Source: Ectobacillus sp048976805 (lineage in GTDB: Bacteria > Bacillota > Bacilli > Bacillales > Bacillaceae_G). Taken from it: 64,000 nucleotides of DNA. Position numbers and translations under genes: made by a program. Where the stretch lies: assembly GCA_048976805.1 (NCBI GenBank), contig JBHGUR010000082.1, forward strand, positions 1-64,000, in the 5' to 3' direction. Positions 42,761 to 51,504 of the stretch are shown piece after piece; the first letter of the stretch is position 1; each line of letters opens with the position of its first letter. A model generated the notes under the pieces. The model ran no database searches. It saw only the letters and a program-made list of their open reading frames with translations, and was not told where the DNA came from.

Positions 42761-43120
42761 ATGAAACGCAACCCATTGATTCCGTTCGCGCTAATTGCTG
42801 TTTTAGGAATCGGTTTAATGTTTTTGCTTTCCTTCCAAGGATTGAACAAGGGGAAAGAGTTGGCGGAAGCTAAGAAAAACGGCGGGAAGACGACGCAAGC
42901 TGCAGCCAAGCCGGAAGATATTGTAAAGCAAAGCTGTGTTAGCTGTCACGGGGAACAGCTGCAGGGCGGAGTTGGTCCGAGTTTGCAAAAAGTAGGGTCC
43001 AAGCTTTCTAAAGATGATATTCAAAATATTATCGTAAATGGCAAAGGCAACATGCCTGCTGGCTTAGTGCCGGCCGATCAAGCTGCTAAAGTTGCCGACT
43101 GGCTAGCGAAAAAGAAATAA
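42761..43120 (+). CDS. cccA: membrane-anchored cytochrome c-550
   Basis: 119 residues: an N-terminal membrane anchor (about 5-26), a short linker and a small cytochrome c domain with heme motif CVSCH and the axial Met in GNMPAG. It carries electrons on the outside of the membrane to a terminal oxidase. The rpoD-cccA order is standard. Terminator follows. Confidence 0.95.
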   Translation: MKRNPLIPFALIAVLGIGLMFLLSFQGLNKGKELAEAKKNGGKTTQAAAKPEDIVKQSCVSCHGEQLQGGVGPSLQKVGSKLSKDDIQNIIVNGKGNMPAGLVPADQAAKVADWLAKKK

Positions 43121-43124
43121 GTTG

Positions 43125-43156
43125 TAACCCTTTGTGTATACCACAAAGGGTTTTTC
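43125..43156 (+). terminator. terminator after cccA
   Basis: AACCCTTTGTG and CACAAAGGGTT pair around TATAC; TTTC follows. Confidence 0.85.
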
Positions 43157-43257
43157 TTATTATGATACTGAAAAGTTTCTCCCGGCCGCTTGCAACGAAG
43201 GGGAGAAATTCTTATGATGAAAGCATACCGAAAAAGAAGGAGTTTGTGAAAAACGAG

Positions 43258-43965
43258 ATGAGTGAAATTAAGCTTTCAAAACGATTAGAAGCGGTTGCGT
43301 CGGAAATTCTGCCGCAATCGATACTTGCCGATATTGGTTCAGACCACGCCTATTTACCGTGCTATGCTGTTATGAACGATATCGTTACATATGCCATTGC
43401 CGGAGAAGTCGTGGATGGCCCTTTTCGCTCCGCCCAGTCTAAAGTGGCGCAATACGGGCTGCAGTCAAAGGTGGCTGTCCGAAAGGGAGACGGATTGGAA
43501 GTAGTCGAAAAAGGCGAAGTGGATACGATTACAATTGCCGGTATGGGCGGGGCGCTTATTCGCGACATACTAGAGCGGGGAAAAGATAAACTTGAAGGAG
43601 TAACCCGGCTTATTTTGCAACCGAACATCGGAGCGCATAATATAAGAGAATGGTTTATTGAAAACGGCTGGGAGCTTATAAAGGAAAAAATCTTAAAAGA
43701 GGATGGGAAAATTTACGAGATCTTGGTTGCAAGAAAGGGAGACGGATTAAAACCGTATTCAGAAAAAAGGAAGCACGCTTTGTTTATGGGGCCGTTTTTA
43801 ATAAAAGAAAAGAACGAAGTGTTTGTGGAAAAATGGACCCATGAACTAAAAAATTTAAAACGCATTTCCAAACAGCTTGAGCAAGCGGAAGAAACAGAAG
43901 AAGCCGCTGCTAAAAGAAGGGAAATAGAAGAGAAAATCCGTATGGTAGAGGAGGTGCTGGCATGA
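43258..43965 (+). CDS. trmK: tRNA m1A22 methyltransferase TrmK
   Basis: 235 residues. SAM-binding motif LADIGSDHAYLP, NPP-like position replaced by ILQPNI, then a C-terminal coiled coil rich in Glu/Lys. Methylates A22 of tRNA. ATG 43258 matches the family start; GTG 43246 is possible, as GAAGGAG lies 3 bases before it. The stop overlaps yqfO by ATGA. Confidence 0.92.
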   Translation: MSEIKLSKRLEAVASEILPQSILADIGSDHAYLPCYAVMNDIVTYAIAGEVVDGPFRSAQSKVAQYGLQSKVAVRKGDGLEVVEKGEVDTITIAGMGGALIRDILERGKDKLEGVTRLILQPNIGAHNIREWFIENGWELIKEKILKEDGKIYEILVARKGDGLKPYSEKRKHALFMGPFLIKEKNEVFVEKWTHELKNLKRISKQLEQAEETEEAAAKRREIEEKIRMVEEVLA

Positions 43966-45083
43966 GTAAAATTCCAAATGGCCACGAAATTATTTCGCTT
44001 TTTGAGGGGATGTATCCAAAATATTTAGCGATGGAGGGAGATAAGATTGGGCTGCAGTTAGGATCTTTAAACAAGCCGATCAAAAACGTACTGATCGCAC
44101 TTGATGTGACGGAGGCTGTGATTGAGGAGGCAATCGAGAAAGAGGCAAACCTTATAATTGCCCACCACCCGCTTATTTTTCATCCGTTAAAGCAAATTCA
44201 TACGGATACTGCTTACGGGCGTATAATCGAAATGTGTATCAAACGTGATATAGCGGTTTATGCGGCGCATACGAATGTGGATGTAGCTGTGGGGGGCGTA
44301 AACGATTTGCTTGCAGAAGCGCTGGGGCTTGTGGATACGGAAGTGCTCGTTCCGACATATGAACAGCCTCTTAAGAAGCTTGTTGTTTTCGTGCCGGCTT
44401 CCCATGCTGATGCCGTTCGGGAGGCGCTGGGAAATGCAGGGGCAGGACATATCGGAAATTACAGCCACTGTACGTTTAATAGCGAGGGTTTCGGTACATT
44501 TGTGCCGCTGGAAGGAACAAATCCATATATCGGCAAACAAGGACAGCTAGAGCGGGCACCGGAAATACGAATCGAAACAATCATTCCAGCTCCATTGCAG
44601 CGGAAGGCTGTAATGGCGATGCTTGCAGCGCATCCGTATGAAGAGGTTGCGTATGATATTTACCCGTTAGAAAATAAGGGCGAGGCTTTAGGATTAGGGA
44701 AAATTGGAGTTTTGCGTAATGAGATGACGCTTGAGCAATTTGCAGGCTATGTAAAAGAGCGCCTTGATGTAAAGGAAGTACGGGTAGTTGGAAATTTGCA
44801 CGATAAGGTGAAAAAAGTAGCAGTACTTGGCGGTGATGGCAACAAGTATATAAAGCAAGCGAAATTCTGCGGCGCTGACGTCTATGTGACAGGAGATTTA
44901 TATTACCACGTAGCTCATGACGCAATGATGCTCGGATTGAATATCGTAGATCCTGGCCATAATATCGAAAAGATTATGAAGGCTGGCGTGCAAAGACAAC
45001 TGCAGCAAAAAGCGGATGAGAATAAGTTTTCGCTTACAGTTCATGCTTCGGCAATCCATACAGATCCGTTTACTTTTATGTAG
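43962..45083 (+). CDS. yqfO: NIF3/YqfO family protein
   Basis: 373 residues, the long Gram-positive form of NIF3 with an inserted CutA-like domain (about 140-240). Metal ligands lie in IIAHHPLIFHP and near the end in DPGHNIEK. Possibly a GTP cyclohydrolase I type 2-like enzyme by annotation, but the role is unclear. The TAG stop is formed by TA of the host plus the first G of an inserted composite element; the distal copy of the duplication continues with A, indicating the original stop was TAA. Confidence 0.93.
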   Translation: MSKIPNGHEIISLFEGMYPKYLAMEGDKIGLQLGSLNKPIKNVLIALDVTEAVIEEAIEKEANLIIAHHPLIFHPLKQIHTDTAYGRIIEMCIKRDIAVYAAHTNVDVAVGGVNDLLAEALGLVDTEVLVPTYEQPLKKLVVFVPASHADAVREALGNAGAGHIGNYSHCTFNSEGFGTFVPLEGTNPYIGKQGQLERAPEIRIETIIPAPLQRKAVMAMLAAHPYEEVAYDIYPLENKGEALGLGKIGVLRNEMTLEQFAGYVKERLDVKEVRVVGNLHDKVKKVAVLGGDGNKYIKQAKFCGADVYVTGDLYYHVAHDAMMLGLNIVDPGHNIEKIMKAGVQRQLQQKADENKFSLTVHASAIHTDPFTFM

Positions 45084-45503
45084 GCTCTGTTACACTTGAT
45101 TGTTGATTTTCCACTATAGGCGAACGCTTTCCGCGGGCGGGGCCGAGCCGCTTCCCTCGCTGCGCTCAGTCCAGGGTCTTGGCTGTCCCGTTTTTCCAGC
45201 TGGAGTCGCCGCCTTTCGTTCCAAATCAACATTAGCCTTTAACAGAGACATCCATGCAAGAATATAACTCGCACCACGATAGATAAAAATTTGTATTTTT
45301 TAAGGTAGGCCGATGTTGCTTTTTATATCACGTACGTCTGTACATCACGGCTATGCAGACATTGCAACCCGCACTTATCTTCTCCCTCTGGTTTTCCTTT
45401 GGACGAGGCAGAACTAGGCCCTGACCGTTACTACACACAGCTGGGAGCACTCTTCCCCTCTAAAAATAAGGGGGGTTAACACAGATTATTTTTTAGGGTA
45501 GCC
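45083..45503 (-). mobile_element. composite B-C-A element, copy 3, inverted (421 bp)
   Basis: Reading left to right it starts GGCTCTGTTACAC (type A end) and finishes TTTAGGGTAGCC (type C end), i.e. inverted relative to the other two composites. Perfect 8-bp duplications TTTATGTA flank it at 45075-45082 and 45504-45511. It sits between convergent yqfO and ispH and interrupts the yqfO stop codon without changing the protein. Confidence 0.85.
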
Positions 45504-45522
45504 TTTATGTAAACAAACAAAA

Positions 45523-45551
45523 GCGGAAGGACCTCTCTTCCGCTTTCGTGC
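45523..45551. terminator. terminator between yqfO and ispH
   Basis: AAAGCGGAAG and CTTCCGCTTT pair. Convergent genes can share it; the composite insertion now separates it from yqfO. Confidence 0.8.
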
Positions 45552-45565
45552 TGATTAATAGAATT

Positions 45566-46504
45566 TTATCTTTTTACCTTTGGCAAAATCTTATTTAGCG
45601 GTACTTGCCGCTTCCGTTCCCATGTAGAGGGATCGAGCGGGTCATATTGCTCTAAAAAGGCGATAACCTCTTTTGTAATTGGTGTCGGTGTGGAGGCTCC
45701 GGCTGTAACGGCCACCGCATTTACACCTTGCAGCCATTCTAGCTGCAATTCGCTTACGTCTGATATACGATAAGCTTTTGTTCCTGCAATTTCTTCTGAT
45801 ACTTGGGCCAGGCGGTTGGAGTTATTGCTTTTTGGATCGCCGACAACGATGGTTAAATCTGCTTCTGTCGCTTGCTCGGCCACCGCTTCTTGGCGCACTT
45901 GAGTCGCAAGGCAAATTTCTTTATGGAATTCGGCTGCGGGATAGCGTTCTTTAATTTTTTCCATGATATGCTGAACATCCCATTGGCTCATCGTTGTTTG
46001 GTTTGTGACTAAAATTTTATCAGTTGGAATAACTAAATTCTCAAGGTCCGCTTCCTTCTCAATAAGATGAACGATACCAGGAGCGATTCCAACCGCTCCT
46101 TCCGGCTCTGGGTGCCCTTTTTTTCCAATATAAATAATATGGTATCCTTCTGCTTTTTTTGCTCTGATTAAATCATGTGTTTTTGTTACGTCCGGACATG
46201 TCGCATCTATCGTTGTAAGCCCCTTTTCCTTTGCCCGTTGTTTTACTTCCGGGGATACGCCGTGCGCGGTGAAAATCACAGTTCCCGATTCGATTTTATC
46301 GAGAATTTCAAGGCGATTGGCCCCGTCAAGTGTAATGATGCCCTCTTCTTCAAAAGCGTCTGTAACGTGTTTGTTATGGACAATCATTCCTAAGATGTAT
46401 ATCGGTCTTGGTAAGTTTTTATCAAGCGCCGCATTGCGCGCGATTACCATGGCATCTACCACCCCGTAACAGTAGCCGCGGGGAGCGATTTTAATTACTT
46501 TCAA
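45566..46504 (-). CDS. ispH: 4-hydroxy-3-methylbut-2-enyl diphosphate reductase IspH
   Basis: 312 residues. The three Cys of the Fe-S cluster lie in GYCYGV (Cys12), ATCPDV and CLATQ. Catalytic TNQTTMSQWD and SNNSNRL segments are present. Last step of the MEP isoprenoid pathway. The partner ispG lies 8 kb away in the same window. GAGAGG precedes the ATG on the minus strand. Confidence 0.97.
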   Translation of the reverse strand: MKVIKIAPRGYCYGVVDAMVIARNAALDKNLPRPIYILGMIVHNKHVTDAFEEEGIITLDGANRLEILDKIESGTVIFTAHGVSPEVKQRAKEKGLTTIDATCPDVTKTHDLIRAKKAEGYHIIYIGKKGHPEPEGAVGIAPGIVHLIEKEADLENLVIPTDKILVTNQTTMSQWDVQHIMEKIKERYPAAEFHKEICLATQVRQEAVAEQATEADLTIVVGDPKSNNSNRLAQVSEEIAGTKAYRISDVSELQLEWLQGVNAVAVTAGASTPTPITKEVIAFLEQYDPLDPSTWERKRQVPLNKILPKVKR

Positions 46505-46606
46505 ATATATCCTCTCCTTTTTAGCAAGGAATCTCTGTTTTAGTATCTGTAGGATTGTTCTACTTCATTATAAAGGAGAGGAAGAAAGTTGACAAAGGGA
46601 TTGCTG

Positions 46607-47278
46607 TTATACATAGAGTTTTGGTGCCGAACCATTTGTTTTTTTCTGTTGTTCTACTGGAACTTGCACTTCTTCTAAGGGTTCTGTCTTTGTTTTTGTT
46701 CTATATTCTTTATTTTTTTGTACAGAGTCTATATTTTTTGCGGTGCTGTTCTCATCGGCTTTGTCGGCGCTGCTGACCGCAGTAAAAATCTTCACAAGAC
46801 CCGGTATATTTTTGACGATAGGGCCGTATTGCTGTACAACCGGGCCGACGGTTTGCGCGACTTGCACGATTTTTTCCACGTTGCCAATCATTGAGGAAGG
46901 ATTGGATAAAATATTAGAAAAGAAGCTGCCAATTCCTCCTGAAGTGCTGCGTGCAGCTGTAGCGGCACCCGCTGTAGCTTGCAGATTCATCATCCTAAGG
47001 CCGGCAGCAGTTTGCTGGCTTTGGCTTGCTGGCGGAAGCTGCTGGGCTATATTGGGCATCATCATAGGGGTAAAGCCGCCTTGTTGATTCATCATATAGT
47101 ACATTTCCTGCGGGTTTGGATTTTTGTGCCCAAACAGCTTTGCAAGGAATCCTTGCCGTCTTGGCTGCATTTGGTTCATCCCGACCATTCCGTTTGGATA
47201 AGGGTAATGATTAGGCTGATGCTGATATTGGTGCATAAACATCGGCTGCTGATAGGGAGGCATTTGTCTTTGTAGCAT
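46607..47278 (-). CDS. yqfQ: YqfQ/VrrA family protein
   Basis: 223 residues. A Gln/Pro/Met/Tyr-rich N-terminal part (about 1-60), a Gly/Ser/Ala middle and a conserved core NVEKIVQVAQTVGPVVQQYGPIVKNIPGLVKIF, with a charged tail. The orthologue in the Bacillus cereus group is VrrA, known for a variable repeat; no such tandem repeat is evident here. Function unknown. ATG 47278 follows AAGGAGGAG. Confidence 0.85.
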   Translation of the reverse strand: MLQRQMPPYQQPMFMHQYQHQPNHYPYPNGMVGMNQMQPRRQGFLAKLFGHKNPNPQEMYYMMNQQGGFTPMMMPNIAQQLPPASQSQQTAAGLRMMNLQATAGAATAARSTSGGIGSFFSNILSNPSSMIGNVEKIVQVAQTVGPVVQQYGPIVKNIPGLVKIFTAVSSADKADENSTAKNIDSVQKNKEYRTKTKTEPLEEVQVPVEQQKKTNGSAPKLYV

Positions 47279-47446
47279 AGGGCTCCTCCTTTCTGGATAG
47301 GTATATACACTACAATATGCAATGAAGCGAAAAGAGGTTATTTTCCCTGTTAAAAACAAAAACTAATCATAGATTTTGCAATTGGAATTCGTTATAATGT
47401 AAACTTGGCTAACTTATGAACGAGTAAAAGAAAGAAGGTGGTATAA

Positions 47447-48757
47447 ATGACGACTATCACATTTGAACAATTTAAATTTCAACCGTTTCTTATAGAGGCT
47501 GTTCAGGAACTTGGCTTTTCTGAACCTACAGAAATTCAAAGAAAGATTTTCCCGATTGCCCAAAAAGGCTTTAGTGTTATTGGCCAATCGCAAACGGGAT
47601 CAGGAAAAACACACGCTTACCTATTGCCGATTCTTAACGCGATTGATGCAAAACGGGGAGAAGTACAGGCGGTCATTACCGCTCCGACAAGGGAATTGGC
47701 ACAGCAGATTTATCAAGAAGTTTTAAAGCTGACGAGGTTTTGTAAGGATGAAGCAGCAATTACAGCGCGTTGCTTTATCGGCGGTACAGATAAGCAGCGT
47801 ACTATTGAAAAACTGAAAAAGCAGCCGCACATTGTGATTGGTACGCCGGGCCGGATTTATGACCTCGTTGAGGAACAGGCCTTGTTTATACATACAGCAG
47901 GAATGATTGTTGTAGATGAGGCTGACTTGATGCTTGATATGGGCTTTATTCATGATGTGGATAAAATTGCGGCACGTCTGCCAAAAAATTTGCAAATGCT
48001 TGTTTTTTCCGCAACTATTCCTGATAAGTTAAAGGGTTTTTTAAATAAATATATGGAGAATCCAGAGTATGTTCATGTCAATCCGCGCCAAGCGGCAGCG
48101 AAAAATATTGAGCATAATATTATTCCATTGCGCCATCGCAATAAAATTGAATTAGTAAAGGATATTCTTTTGCAATATCAGCCCTATTTGGCAATTGTGT
48201 TTACAAATACAAAAAAGCGTGCGGAAGAGGTCGCAACCGGATTAGCGGAGCGCGGTTTAAAGGTTGGGCGTATTCACGGGGATTTAACGCCGCGTGAACG
48301 CAAGAAGATTATGAAGCAAATTCATGACCTGGAGTATCAATATATTGTTGCGACTGATTTGGCAGCGCGCGGCATTGATATTGAGGGAGTCAGCCATGTT
48401 ATTAATTATGAGCTTCCGGCTGACCTTGATTTTTACATTCACCGCGTCGGGCGTACAGCGCGCGCCGGCTATTCCGGCATAGCGGCTACCATCTATGAAC
48501 CTTCTGATGAAGAAGCTTTGGATAAGCTGGAAAAGCGCGGCATTGAGTTGCGCCAGATCGACTTGCGCAACGGCGAGTGGACAGAATTAGGGCCGCGCAG
48601 AAAAAGACAAAGCCGCCAAAAGAAGGAAGACGACGATCTTGATGTAATGGCAAAGAAGGTTATTAAAAAGCCAAAAAAAGTAAAACCAGGTTATAAAAAG
48701 CGTTTGGCTGAAGAACGGGAAAAGCTGAAAAAACAATATAGAAGAAAAATGCGGTAG
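47447..48757 (+). CDS. cshB: DEAD-box RNA helicase CshB
   Basis: 436 residues. Q motif (PTEIQRKIFP), Walker A QTGSGKTHA, DEAD box given here as VDEADLM, SAT, and the second domain with HRVGRTARAG. Highly basic C-terminal tail (KKxKKPKKVKPGYKKR...). Cold-shock and ribosome-associated helicase. Opposite strand to yqfQ; AAGAAGGTGG precedes the ATG. Confidence 0.95.
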   Translation: MTTITFEQFKFQPFLIEAVQELGFSEPTEIQRKIFPIAQKGFSVIGQSQTGSGKTHAYLLPILNAIDAKRGEVQAVITAPTRELAQQIYQEVLKLTRFCKDEAAITARCFIGGTDKQRTIEKLKKQPHIVIGTPGRIYDLVEEQALFIHTAGMIVVDEADLMLDMGFIHDVDKIAARLPKNLQMLVFSATIPDKLKGFLNKYMENPEYVHVNPRQAAAKNIEHNIIPLRHRNKIELVKDILLQYQPYLAIVFTNTKKRAEEVATGLAERGLKVGRIHGDLTPRERKKIMKQIHDLEYQYIVATDLAARGIDIEGVSHVINYELPADLDFYIHRVGRTARAGYSGIAATIYEPSDEEALDKLEKRGIELRQIDLRNGEWTELGPRRKRQSRQKKEDDDLDVMAKKVIKKPKKVKPGYKKRLAEEREKLKKQYRRKMR

Positions 48758-48827
48758 AACAAAAGGAAGAATGCAGGATTAATTTGAGGAGTGAAGTGCA
48801 AAGGCACCTTTCCCTTGCCTGTATTAA

Positions 48828-48852
48828 GCTCGCCAATCGGCGAGTTTTCTTT
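48828..48852 (+). terminator. terminator after cshB
   Basis: CTCGCC-AATC-GGCGAG then TTTTCTTT, near-identical to the hairpin at 30796. Confidence 0.7.
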
Positions 48853-48912
48853 ATGGGATACGCTATATTAAAGAACAGTGTTGATTTTTGAGAGAAAAAA
48901 GAGGTGAGGGCT

Positions 48913-49803
48913 GTGAAAATCGGATCGCATGTTTCAATGAGCGGCAAAAAGATGCTTTTAGCCGCAAGTGAAGAGGCAGTTTCATATGGGGCAACAACGT
49001 TTATGATATATACAGGCGCTCCTCAAAATACGAGAAGAAAGCCGATTGAAGAGTTAAATATAGAGGCGGGGCAAAAGCATGCGTTAGCTCATGGCATTGA
49101 GGAAATTATCGTACATGCTCCTTATATTATCAATATTGGTAACTCACAAAATCCCGCAACCTTCGAGCTTGGCGTAAATTTTCTGAGAATGGAGATAGAG
49201 CGGACAGAGGCTTTAGGGCTGGCAAAGCAAATCGTGCTCCATCCAGGGGCGCACGTTGGAGCAGGGGCAGAAGTTGGCATTCAAAAGATTATTGAGGGCT
49301 TAAATGAGGTATTGACGCCGGAGCAAAACGTTCAAATTGCTTTGGAAACAATGGCCGGAAAAGGCTCGGAATGCGGCAGGAGTTTTGAAGAGCTAGCACA
49401 AATTATAGATGGCGTTACTTATAATGAAAAATTATCCGTGTGCTTGGATACGTGCCATATCCACGATGCCGGCTATGATATCGTAAATGACTTTGATGGC
49501 GTGTTGGAGCAGTTTGATAAGACTATTGGAATTGACCGTTTGAAAGTGCTGCACATTAATGACAGTAAAAATGAATGCGGCACGCGCAAGGATCGCCATG
49601 AAAATATCGGGTTTGGAAAAATTGGCTTTGCCGCTCTTGATTATATTGTTCATCACCCCCAGCTGGCGCACATACCGAAAATTTTAGAAACGCCTTATGT
49701 CGGAGAAGATAAGAATAGCAAAAAACCGCCATATAAGCTGGAGATCGAAATGCTGCGCGCGCGGCAATTTGATCAGCATTTAATAGAAAAGTTGATGCAA
49801 TAG
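48913..49803 (+). CDS. nfo: endonuclease IV
   Basis: 296 residues, AP endonuclease TIM barrel with zinc ligands in HAPYIINI, LHPGAHVG, ETMAGKG, CLDTCHIHDAGYD and HINDSKN. Repairs abasic sites and is important for spore DNA repair. GTG 48913 follows GAGGTGAGGG and matches the family start KIGSHVS. Strong terminator follows. Confidence 0.96.
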   Translation: MKIGSHVSMSGKKMLLAASEEAVSYGATTFMIYTGAPQNTRRKPIEELNIEAGQKHALAHGIEEIIVHAPYIINIGNSQNPATFELGVNFLRMEIERTEALGLAKQIVLHPGAHVGAGAEVGIQKIIEGLNEVLTPEQNVQIALETMAGKGSECGRSFEELAQIIDGVTYNEKLSVCLDTCHIHDAGYDIVNDFDGVLEQFDKTIGIDRLKVLHINDSKNECGTRKDRHENIGFGKIGFAALDYIVHHPQLAHIPKILETPYVGEDKNSKKPPYKLEIEMLRARQFDQHLIEKLMQ

Positions 49804-49832
49804 GAGAAAAAGGGCCGAGGCCCTTTTTCTAT
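49803..49832. terminator. terminator after nfo
   Basis: AGAAAAAGGGCC-GA-GGCCCTTTTTCT. Confidence 0.85.
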
Positions 49833-49849
49833 TTGGAAGTAGATATTAT

Positions 49850-49878
49850 TTGTACACAAAAAAGAGTCTGTGTATGTA
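49850..49878 (+). promoter_or_regulatory. putative promoter TTGTAC-17-TATGTA
   Basis: Placed 12 bp before a strong hairpin and mini-ORF on the plus strand. It supports a short independent transcript, although the -10 is poor. Confidence 0.35.
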
Positions 49879-49889
49879 TGACAATACTA

Positions 49890-49928
49890 GGAGGGGGCGG
49901 TCTCTATGTGCTGTACGTTCGCCCCTCC
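49890..49928 (+). promoter_or_regulatory. hairpin masking a ribosome binding site
   Basis: GGAGGGGGCG (49890-49899) pairs with CGCCCCTCC (49920-49928). The left arm is a textbook Shine-Dalgarno for an ATG at 49906, and the right arm is the coding region of that mini-ORF. Confidence 0.5.
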
Positions 49929-49953
49929 AGTAAAAAAATTTTTTCATCCCTAA
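49906..49953 (+). CDS. possible 15-aa peptide MCCTFAPPVKKFFHP
   Basis: ATG 49906, stop TAA 49951-49953, with AGGAGGGGG 8 bases upstream. The peptide has a Cys-Cys pair and a basic end. Its start is enclosed in a hairpin. May be a leader peptide or a decoy; there is no coding gene on this strand until yqfU. Low confidence. Confidence 0.3.
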   Translation: MCCTFAPPVKKFFHP

Positions 49954-49979
49954 ATGCAGCGGCGGAGATGGAGTTGTTT

Positions 49980-50231
49980 TTATAGCAGTTTTTGTAAAAG
50001 GGCGTTTACTTGCTGGGCTGTTGCGGGCGATGTTACCTTGGCAATTTCCTTAATAAGCGCCAGCCGTTCATCTGAATTATAGATGTTAATATTTTTTCCT
50101 TTCATGAGTGCGGCTGCTTGCTCGGCTTGTTCCGGCGTAATAAGGATTTGATACTGTTTGCTATATTTTAGCAATTCGCTCGCAGTGATGCTATTTAGCT
50201 TTTTATTTACGATTTGTTGGATGAGGTTCAT
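49980..50231 (-). CDS. yqfT: YqfT (DUF2624) small protein
   Basis: 83 residues, helical: INKKLNSxTASELLKYSKQY and GKNINIYNSDERLALIKEIAKVTSPATAQQVNALL. Matches the DUF2624 family found beside nfo in Bacillus. Function unknown. On the minus strand GGGGGG lies 8 bases upstream of the ATG. Confidence 0.85.
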   Translation of the reverse strand: MNLIQQIVNKKLNSITASELLKYSKQYQILITPEQAEQAAALMKGKNINIYNSDERLALIKEIAKVTSPATAQQVNALLQKLL

Positions 50232-50329
50232 AATACCGTCCCCCCTTTGTGTTTCTCTAACGGAATATATGTGAAATTGGCTTGGATATATTCCTGCAAA
50301 AAGGGAGGACTATGAGATAAGTACGAACA

Positions 50330-50338
50330 TGTTATAAT
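50330..50338 (+). promoter_or_regulatory. extended -10 promoter of yqfU
   Basis: TGT-TATAAT fits the extended -10 consensus, 32 bp before the insertion site of a type A element and separated by it from the yqfU ribosome site. Confidence 0.55.
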
Positions 50339-50370
50339 AAAATAAAGCAAGAAAATAATTTTATAATTTA

Positions 50371-50497
50371 GGCTCTGTTAAACTTGATTGTTGATGTTCC
50401 GCTACAGGCGGACGCTTTCCGCGGGCGGAGCCGAGCCGCTTTTTCCGCTGGAGTCGCCGCCTTTTGTTCCAAATCAACATTAGCCTTTAACAGAGCT
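50371..50497 (+). mobile_element. short type A element in the yqfU 5' leader (127 bp)
   Basis: Ends GGCTCTGTTAAA and TTTAACAGAGCT. Perfect 8-bp duplications ATAATTTA at 50363-50370 and 50498-50505. The right end is 7 bases before AAAGGAGG of yqfU, so the element would be transcribed as a long hairpin in the leader. Confidence 0.88.
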
Positions 50498-50516
50498 ATA
50501 ATTTAAAGGAGGAATT

Positions 50517-51395
50517 ATGGTACAAAAACAACACAAAAAGGAAAGTTTTAGTCATCTTATTTATCGCCTTATTATGATTATTTTAGGGGCGGCTTGTGCC
50601 GCAGTCGCTATCGAGCTATTTTTAATTCCAAACAAAATTATTGATGGCGGAATTATTGGTATTTCCCTTATCCTCGACTATCTTACCCCTAATATTGCGT
50701 GGCTTAGTTTTTCTACACTAGTTGTCATCCTCAACCTGCCTTTTATGTATTCTGGATATAAACAGATCGGCAAGACGTTTATGTATTCGTCTATTTTTGC
50801 CATCGTTTGTTTAGCTGTTATAGAAGAGGCTTTGCATGAGTTTGAACCGTTTACGGCAGACCCGATTTTAGCTACCGTATTTGGGGGGCTGATTCTTGGT
50901 GTCGGTGTCGGCCTTGTAATTCGTCACGGCGGTTCTCTTGACGGCACGGAAATTATGGGGATTTTGCTGACAAAAAAGCTTCCGTTTTCCGTTGGGGAGT
51001 TTGTTATGTTTATGAATATTTTTATTTTTGGATGGGCTGCGTTTGTGTTTGGGGTTGAGCAAGCGATGTACTCTGTTATGACGTATTATATCGCATTTAA
51101 AACAATTGATACTGTTATTCAAGGATTGGATGAAACAAAAGCTGTTTTGATTGTTTCCGATTATTATGAAGAAGTTTCTGACGCCATCTTGCATCGGCTC
51201 GGGCGCGGAACGACGAAGCTTGTTGGAAAAGGCGGGTATACAGATGCGGAGAAAGAAGTGATTTATGCCGTCGTCACCCGTTTAGAGGTTACAAAACTAA
51301 AGTCCATTGTTCATGAGCTTGATCCGAATGCATTTATTACGATTATGAACACGCAGGAAACGCAGGGAGCCAAATTCAAATCTGCTATCCATTAG
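50517..51395 (+). CDS. yqfU: YitT/DUF2179 family membrane protein
   Basis: 292 residues: five membrane helices (about 20-165) and a cytoplasmic DUF2179 domain (about 200-285; VLIVSDYYEEVSDAI). Possibly ligand-sensing; role unknown. AAAGGAGG is 5 bases before the ATG. Its TAG stop is made of TA plus the first G of an inserted type F element. Confidence 0.92.
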   Translation: MVQKQHKKESFSHLIYRLIMIILGAACAAVAIELFLIPNKIIDGGIIGISLILDYLTPNIAWLSFSTLVVILNLPFMYSGYKQIGKTFMYSSIFAIVCLAVIEEALHEFEPFTADPILATVFGGLILGVGVGLVIRHGGSLDGTEIMGILLTKKLPFSVGEFVMFMNIFIFGWAAFVFGVEQAMYSVMTYYIAFKTIDTVIQGLDETKAVLIVSDYYEEVSDAILHRLGRGTTKLVGKGGYTDAEKEVIYAVVTRLEVTKLKSIVHELDPNAFITIMNTQETQGAKFKSAIH

Positions 51396-51498
51396 GCTAT
51401 GATAAAAGTGTTGATTTTTGGCTCACTAGCGTCCAGTTTTTACTTGACACCTATGAGACAAAAAACGCGATTTATTAACAATAATGTGTAACATAGCT
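51395..51498 (+). mobile_element. type F element inserted in the yqfU stop codon (104 bp)
   Basis: Ends GGCTATGATAA and TGTAACATAGCT are inverted. Flanks ATCCATTA (51387-51394) and ATCCATAA (51499-51506) fit an 8-bp duplication with one change. It separates yqfU from its own terminator. Confidence 0.65.
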
Positions 51499-51504
51499 AT
51501 CCAT

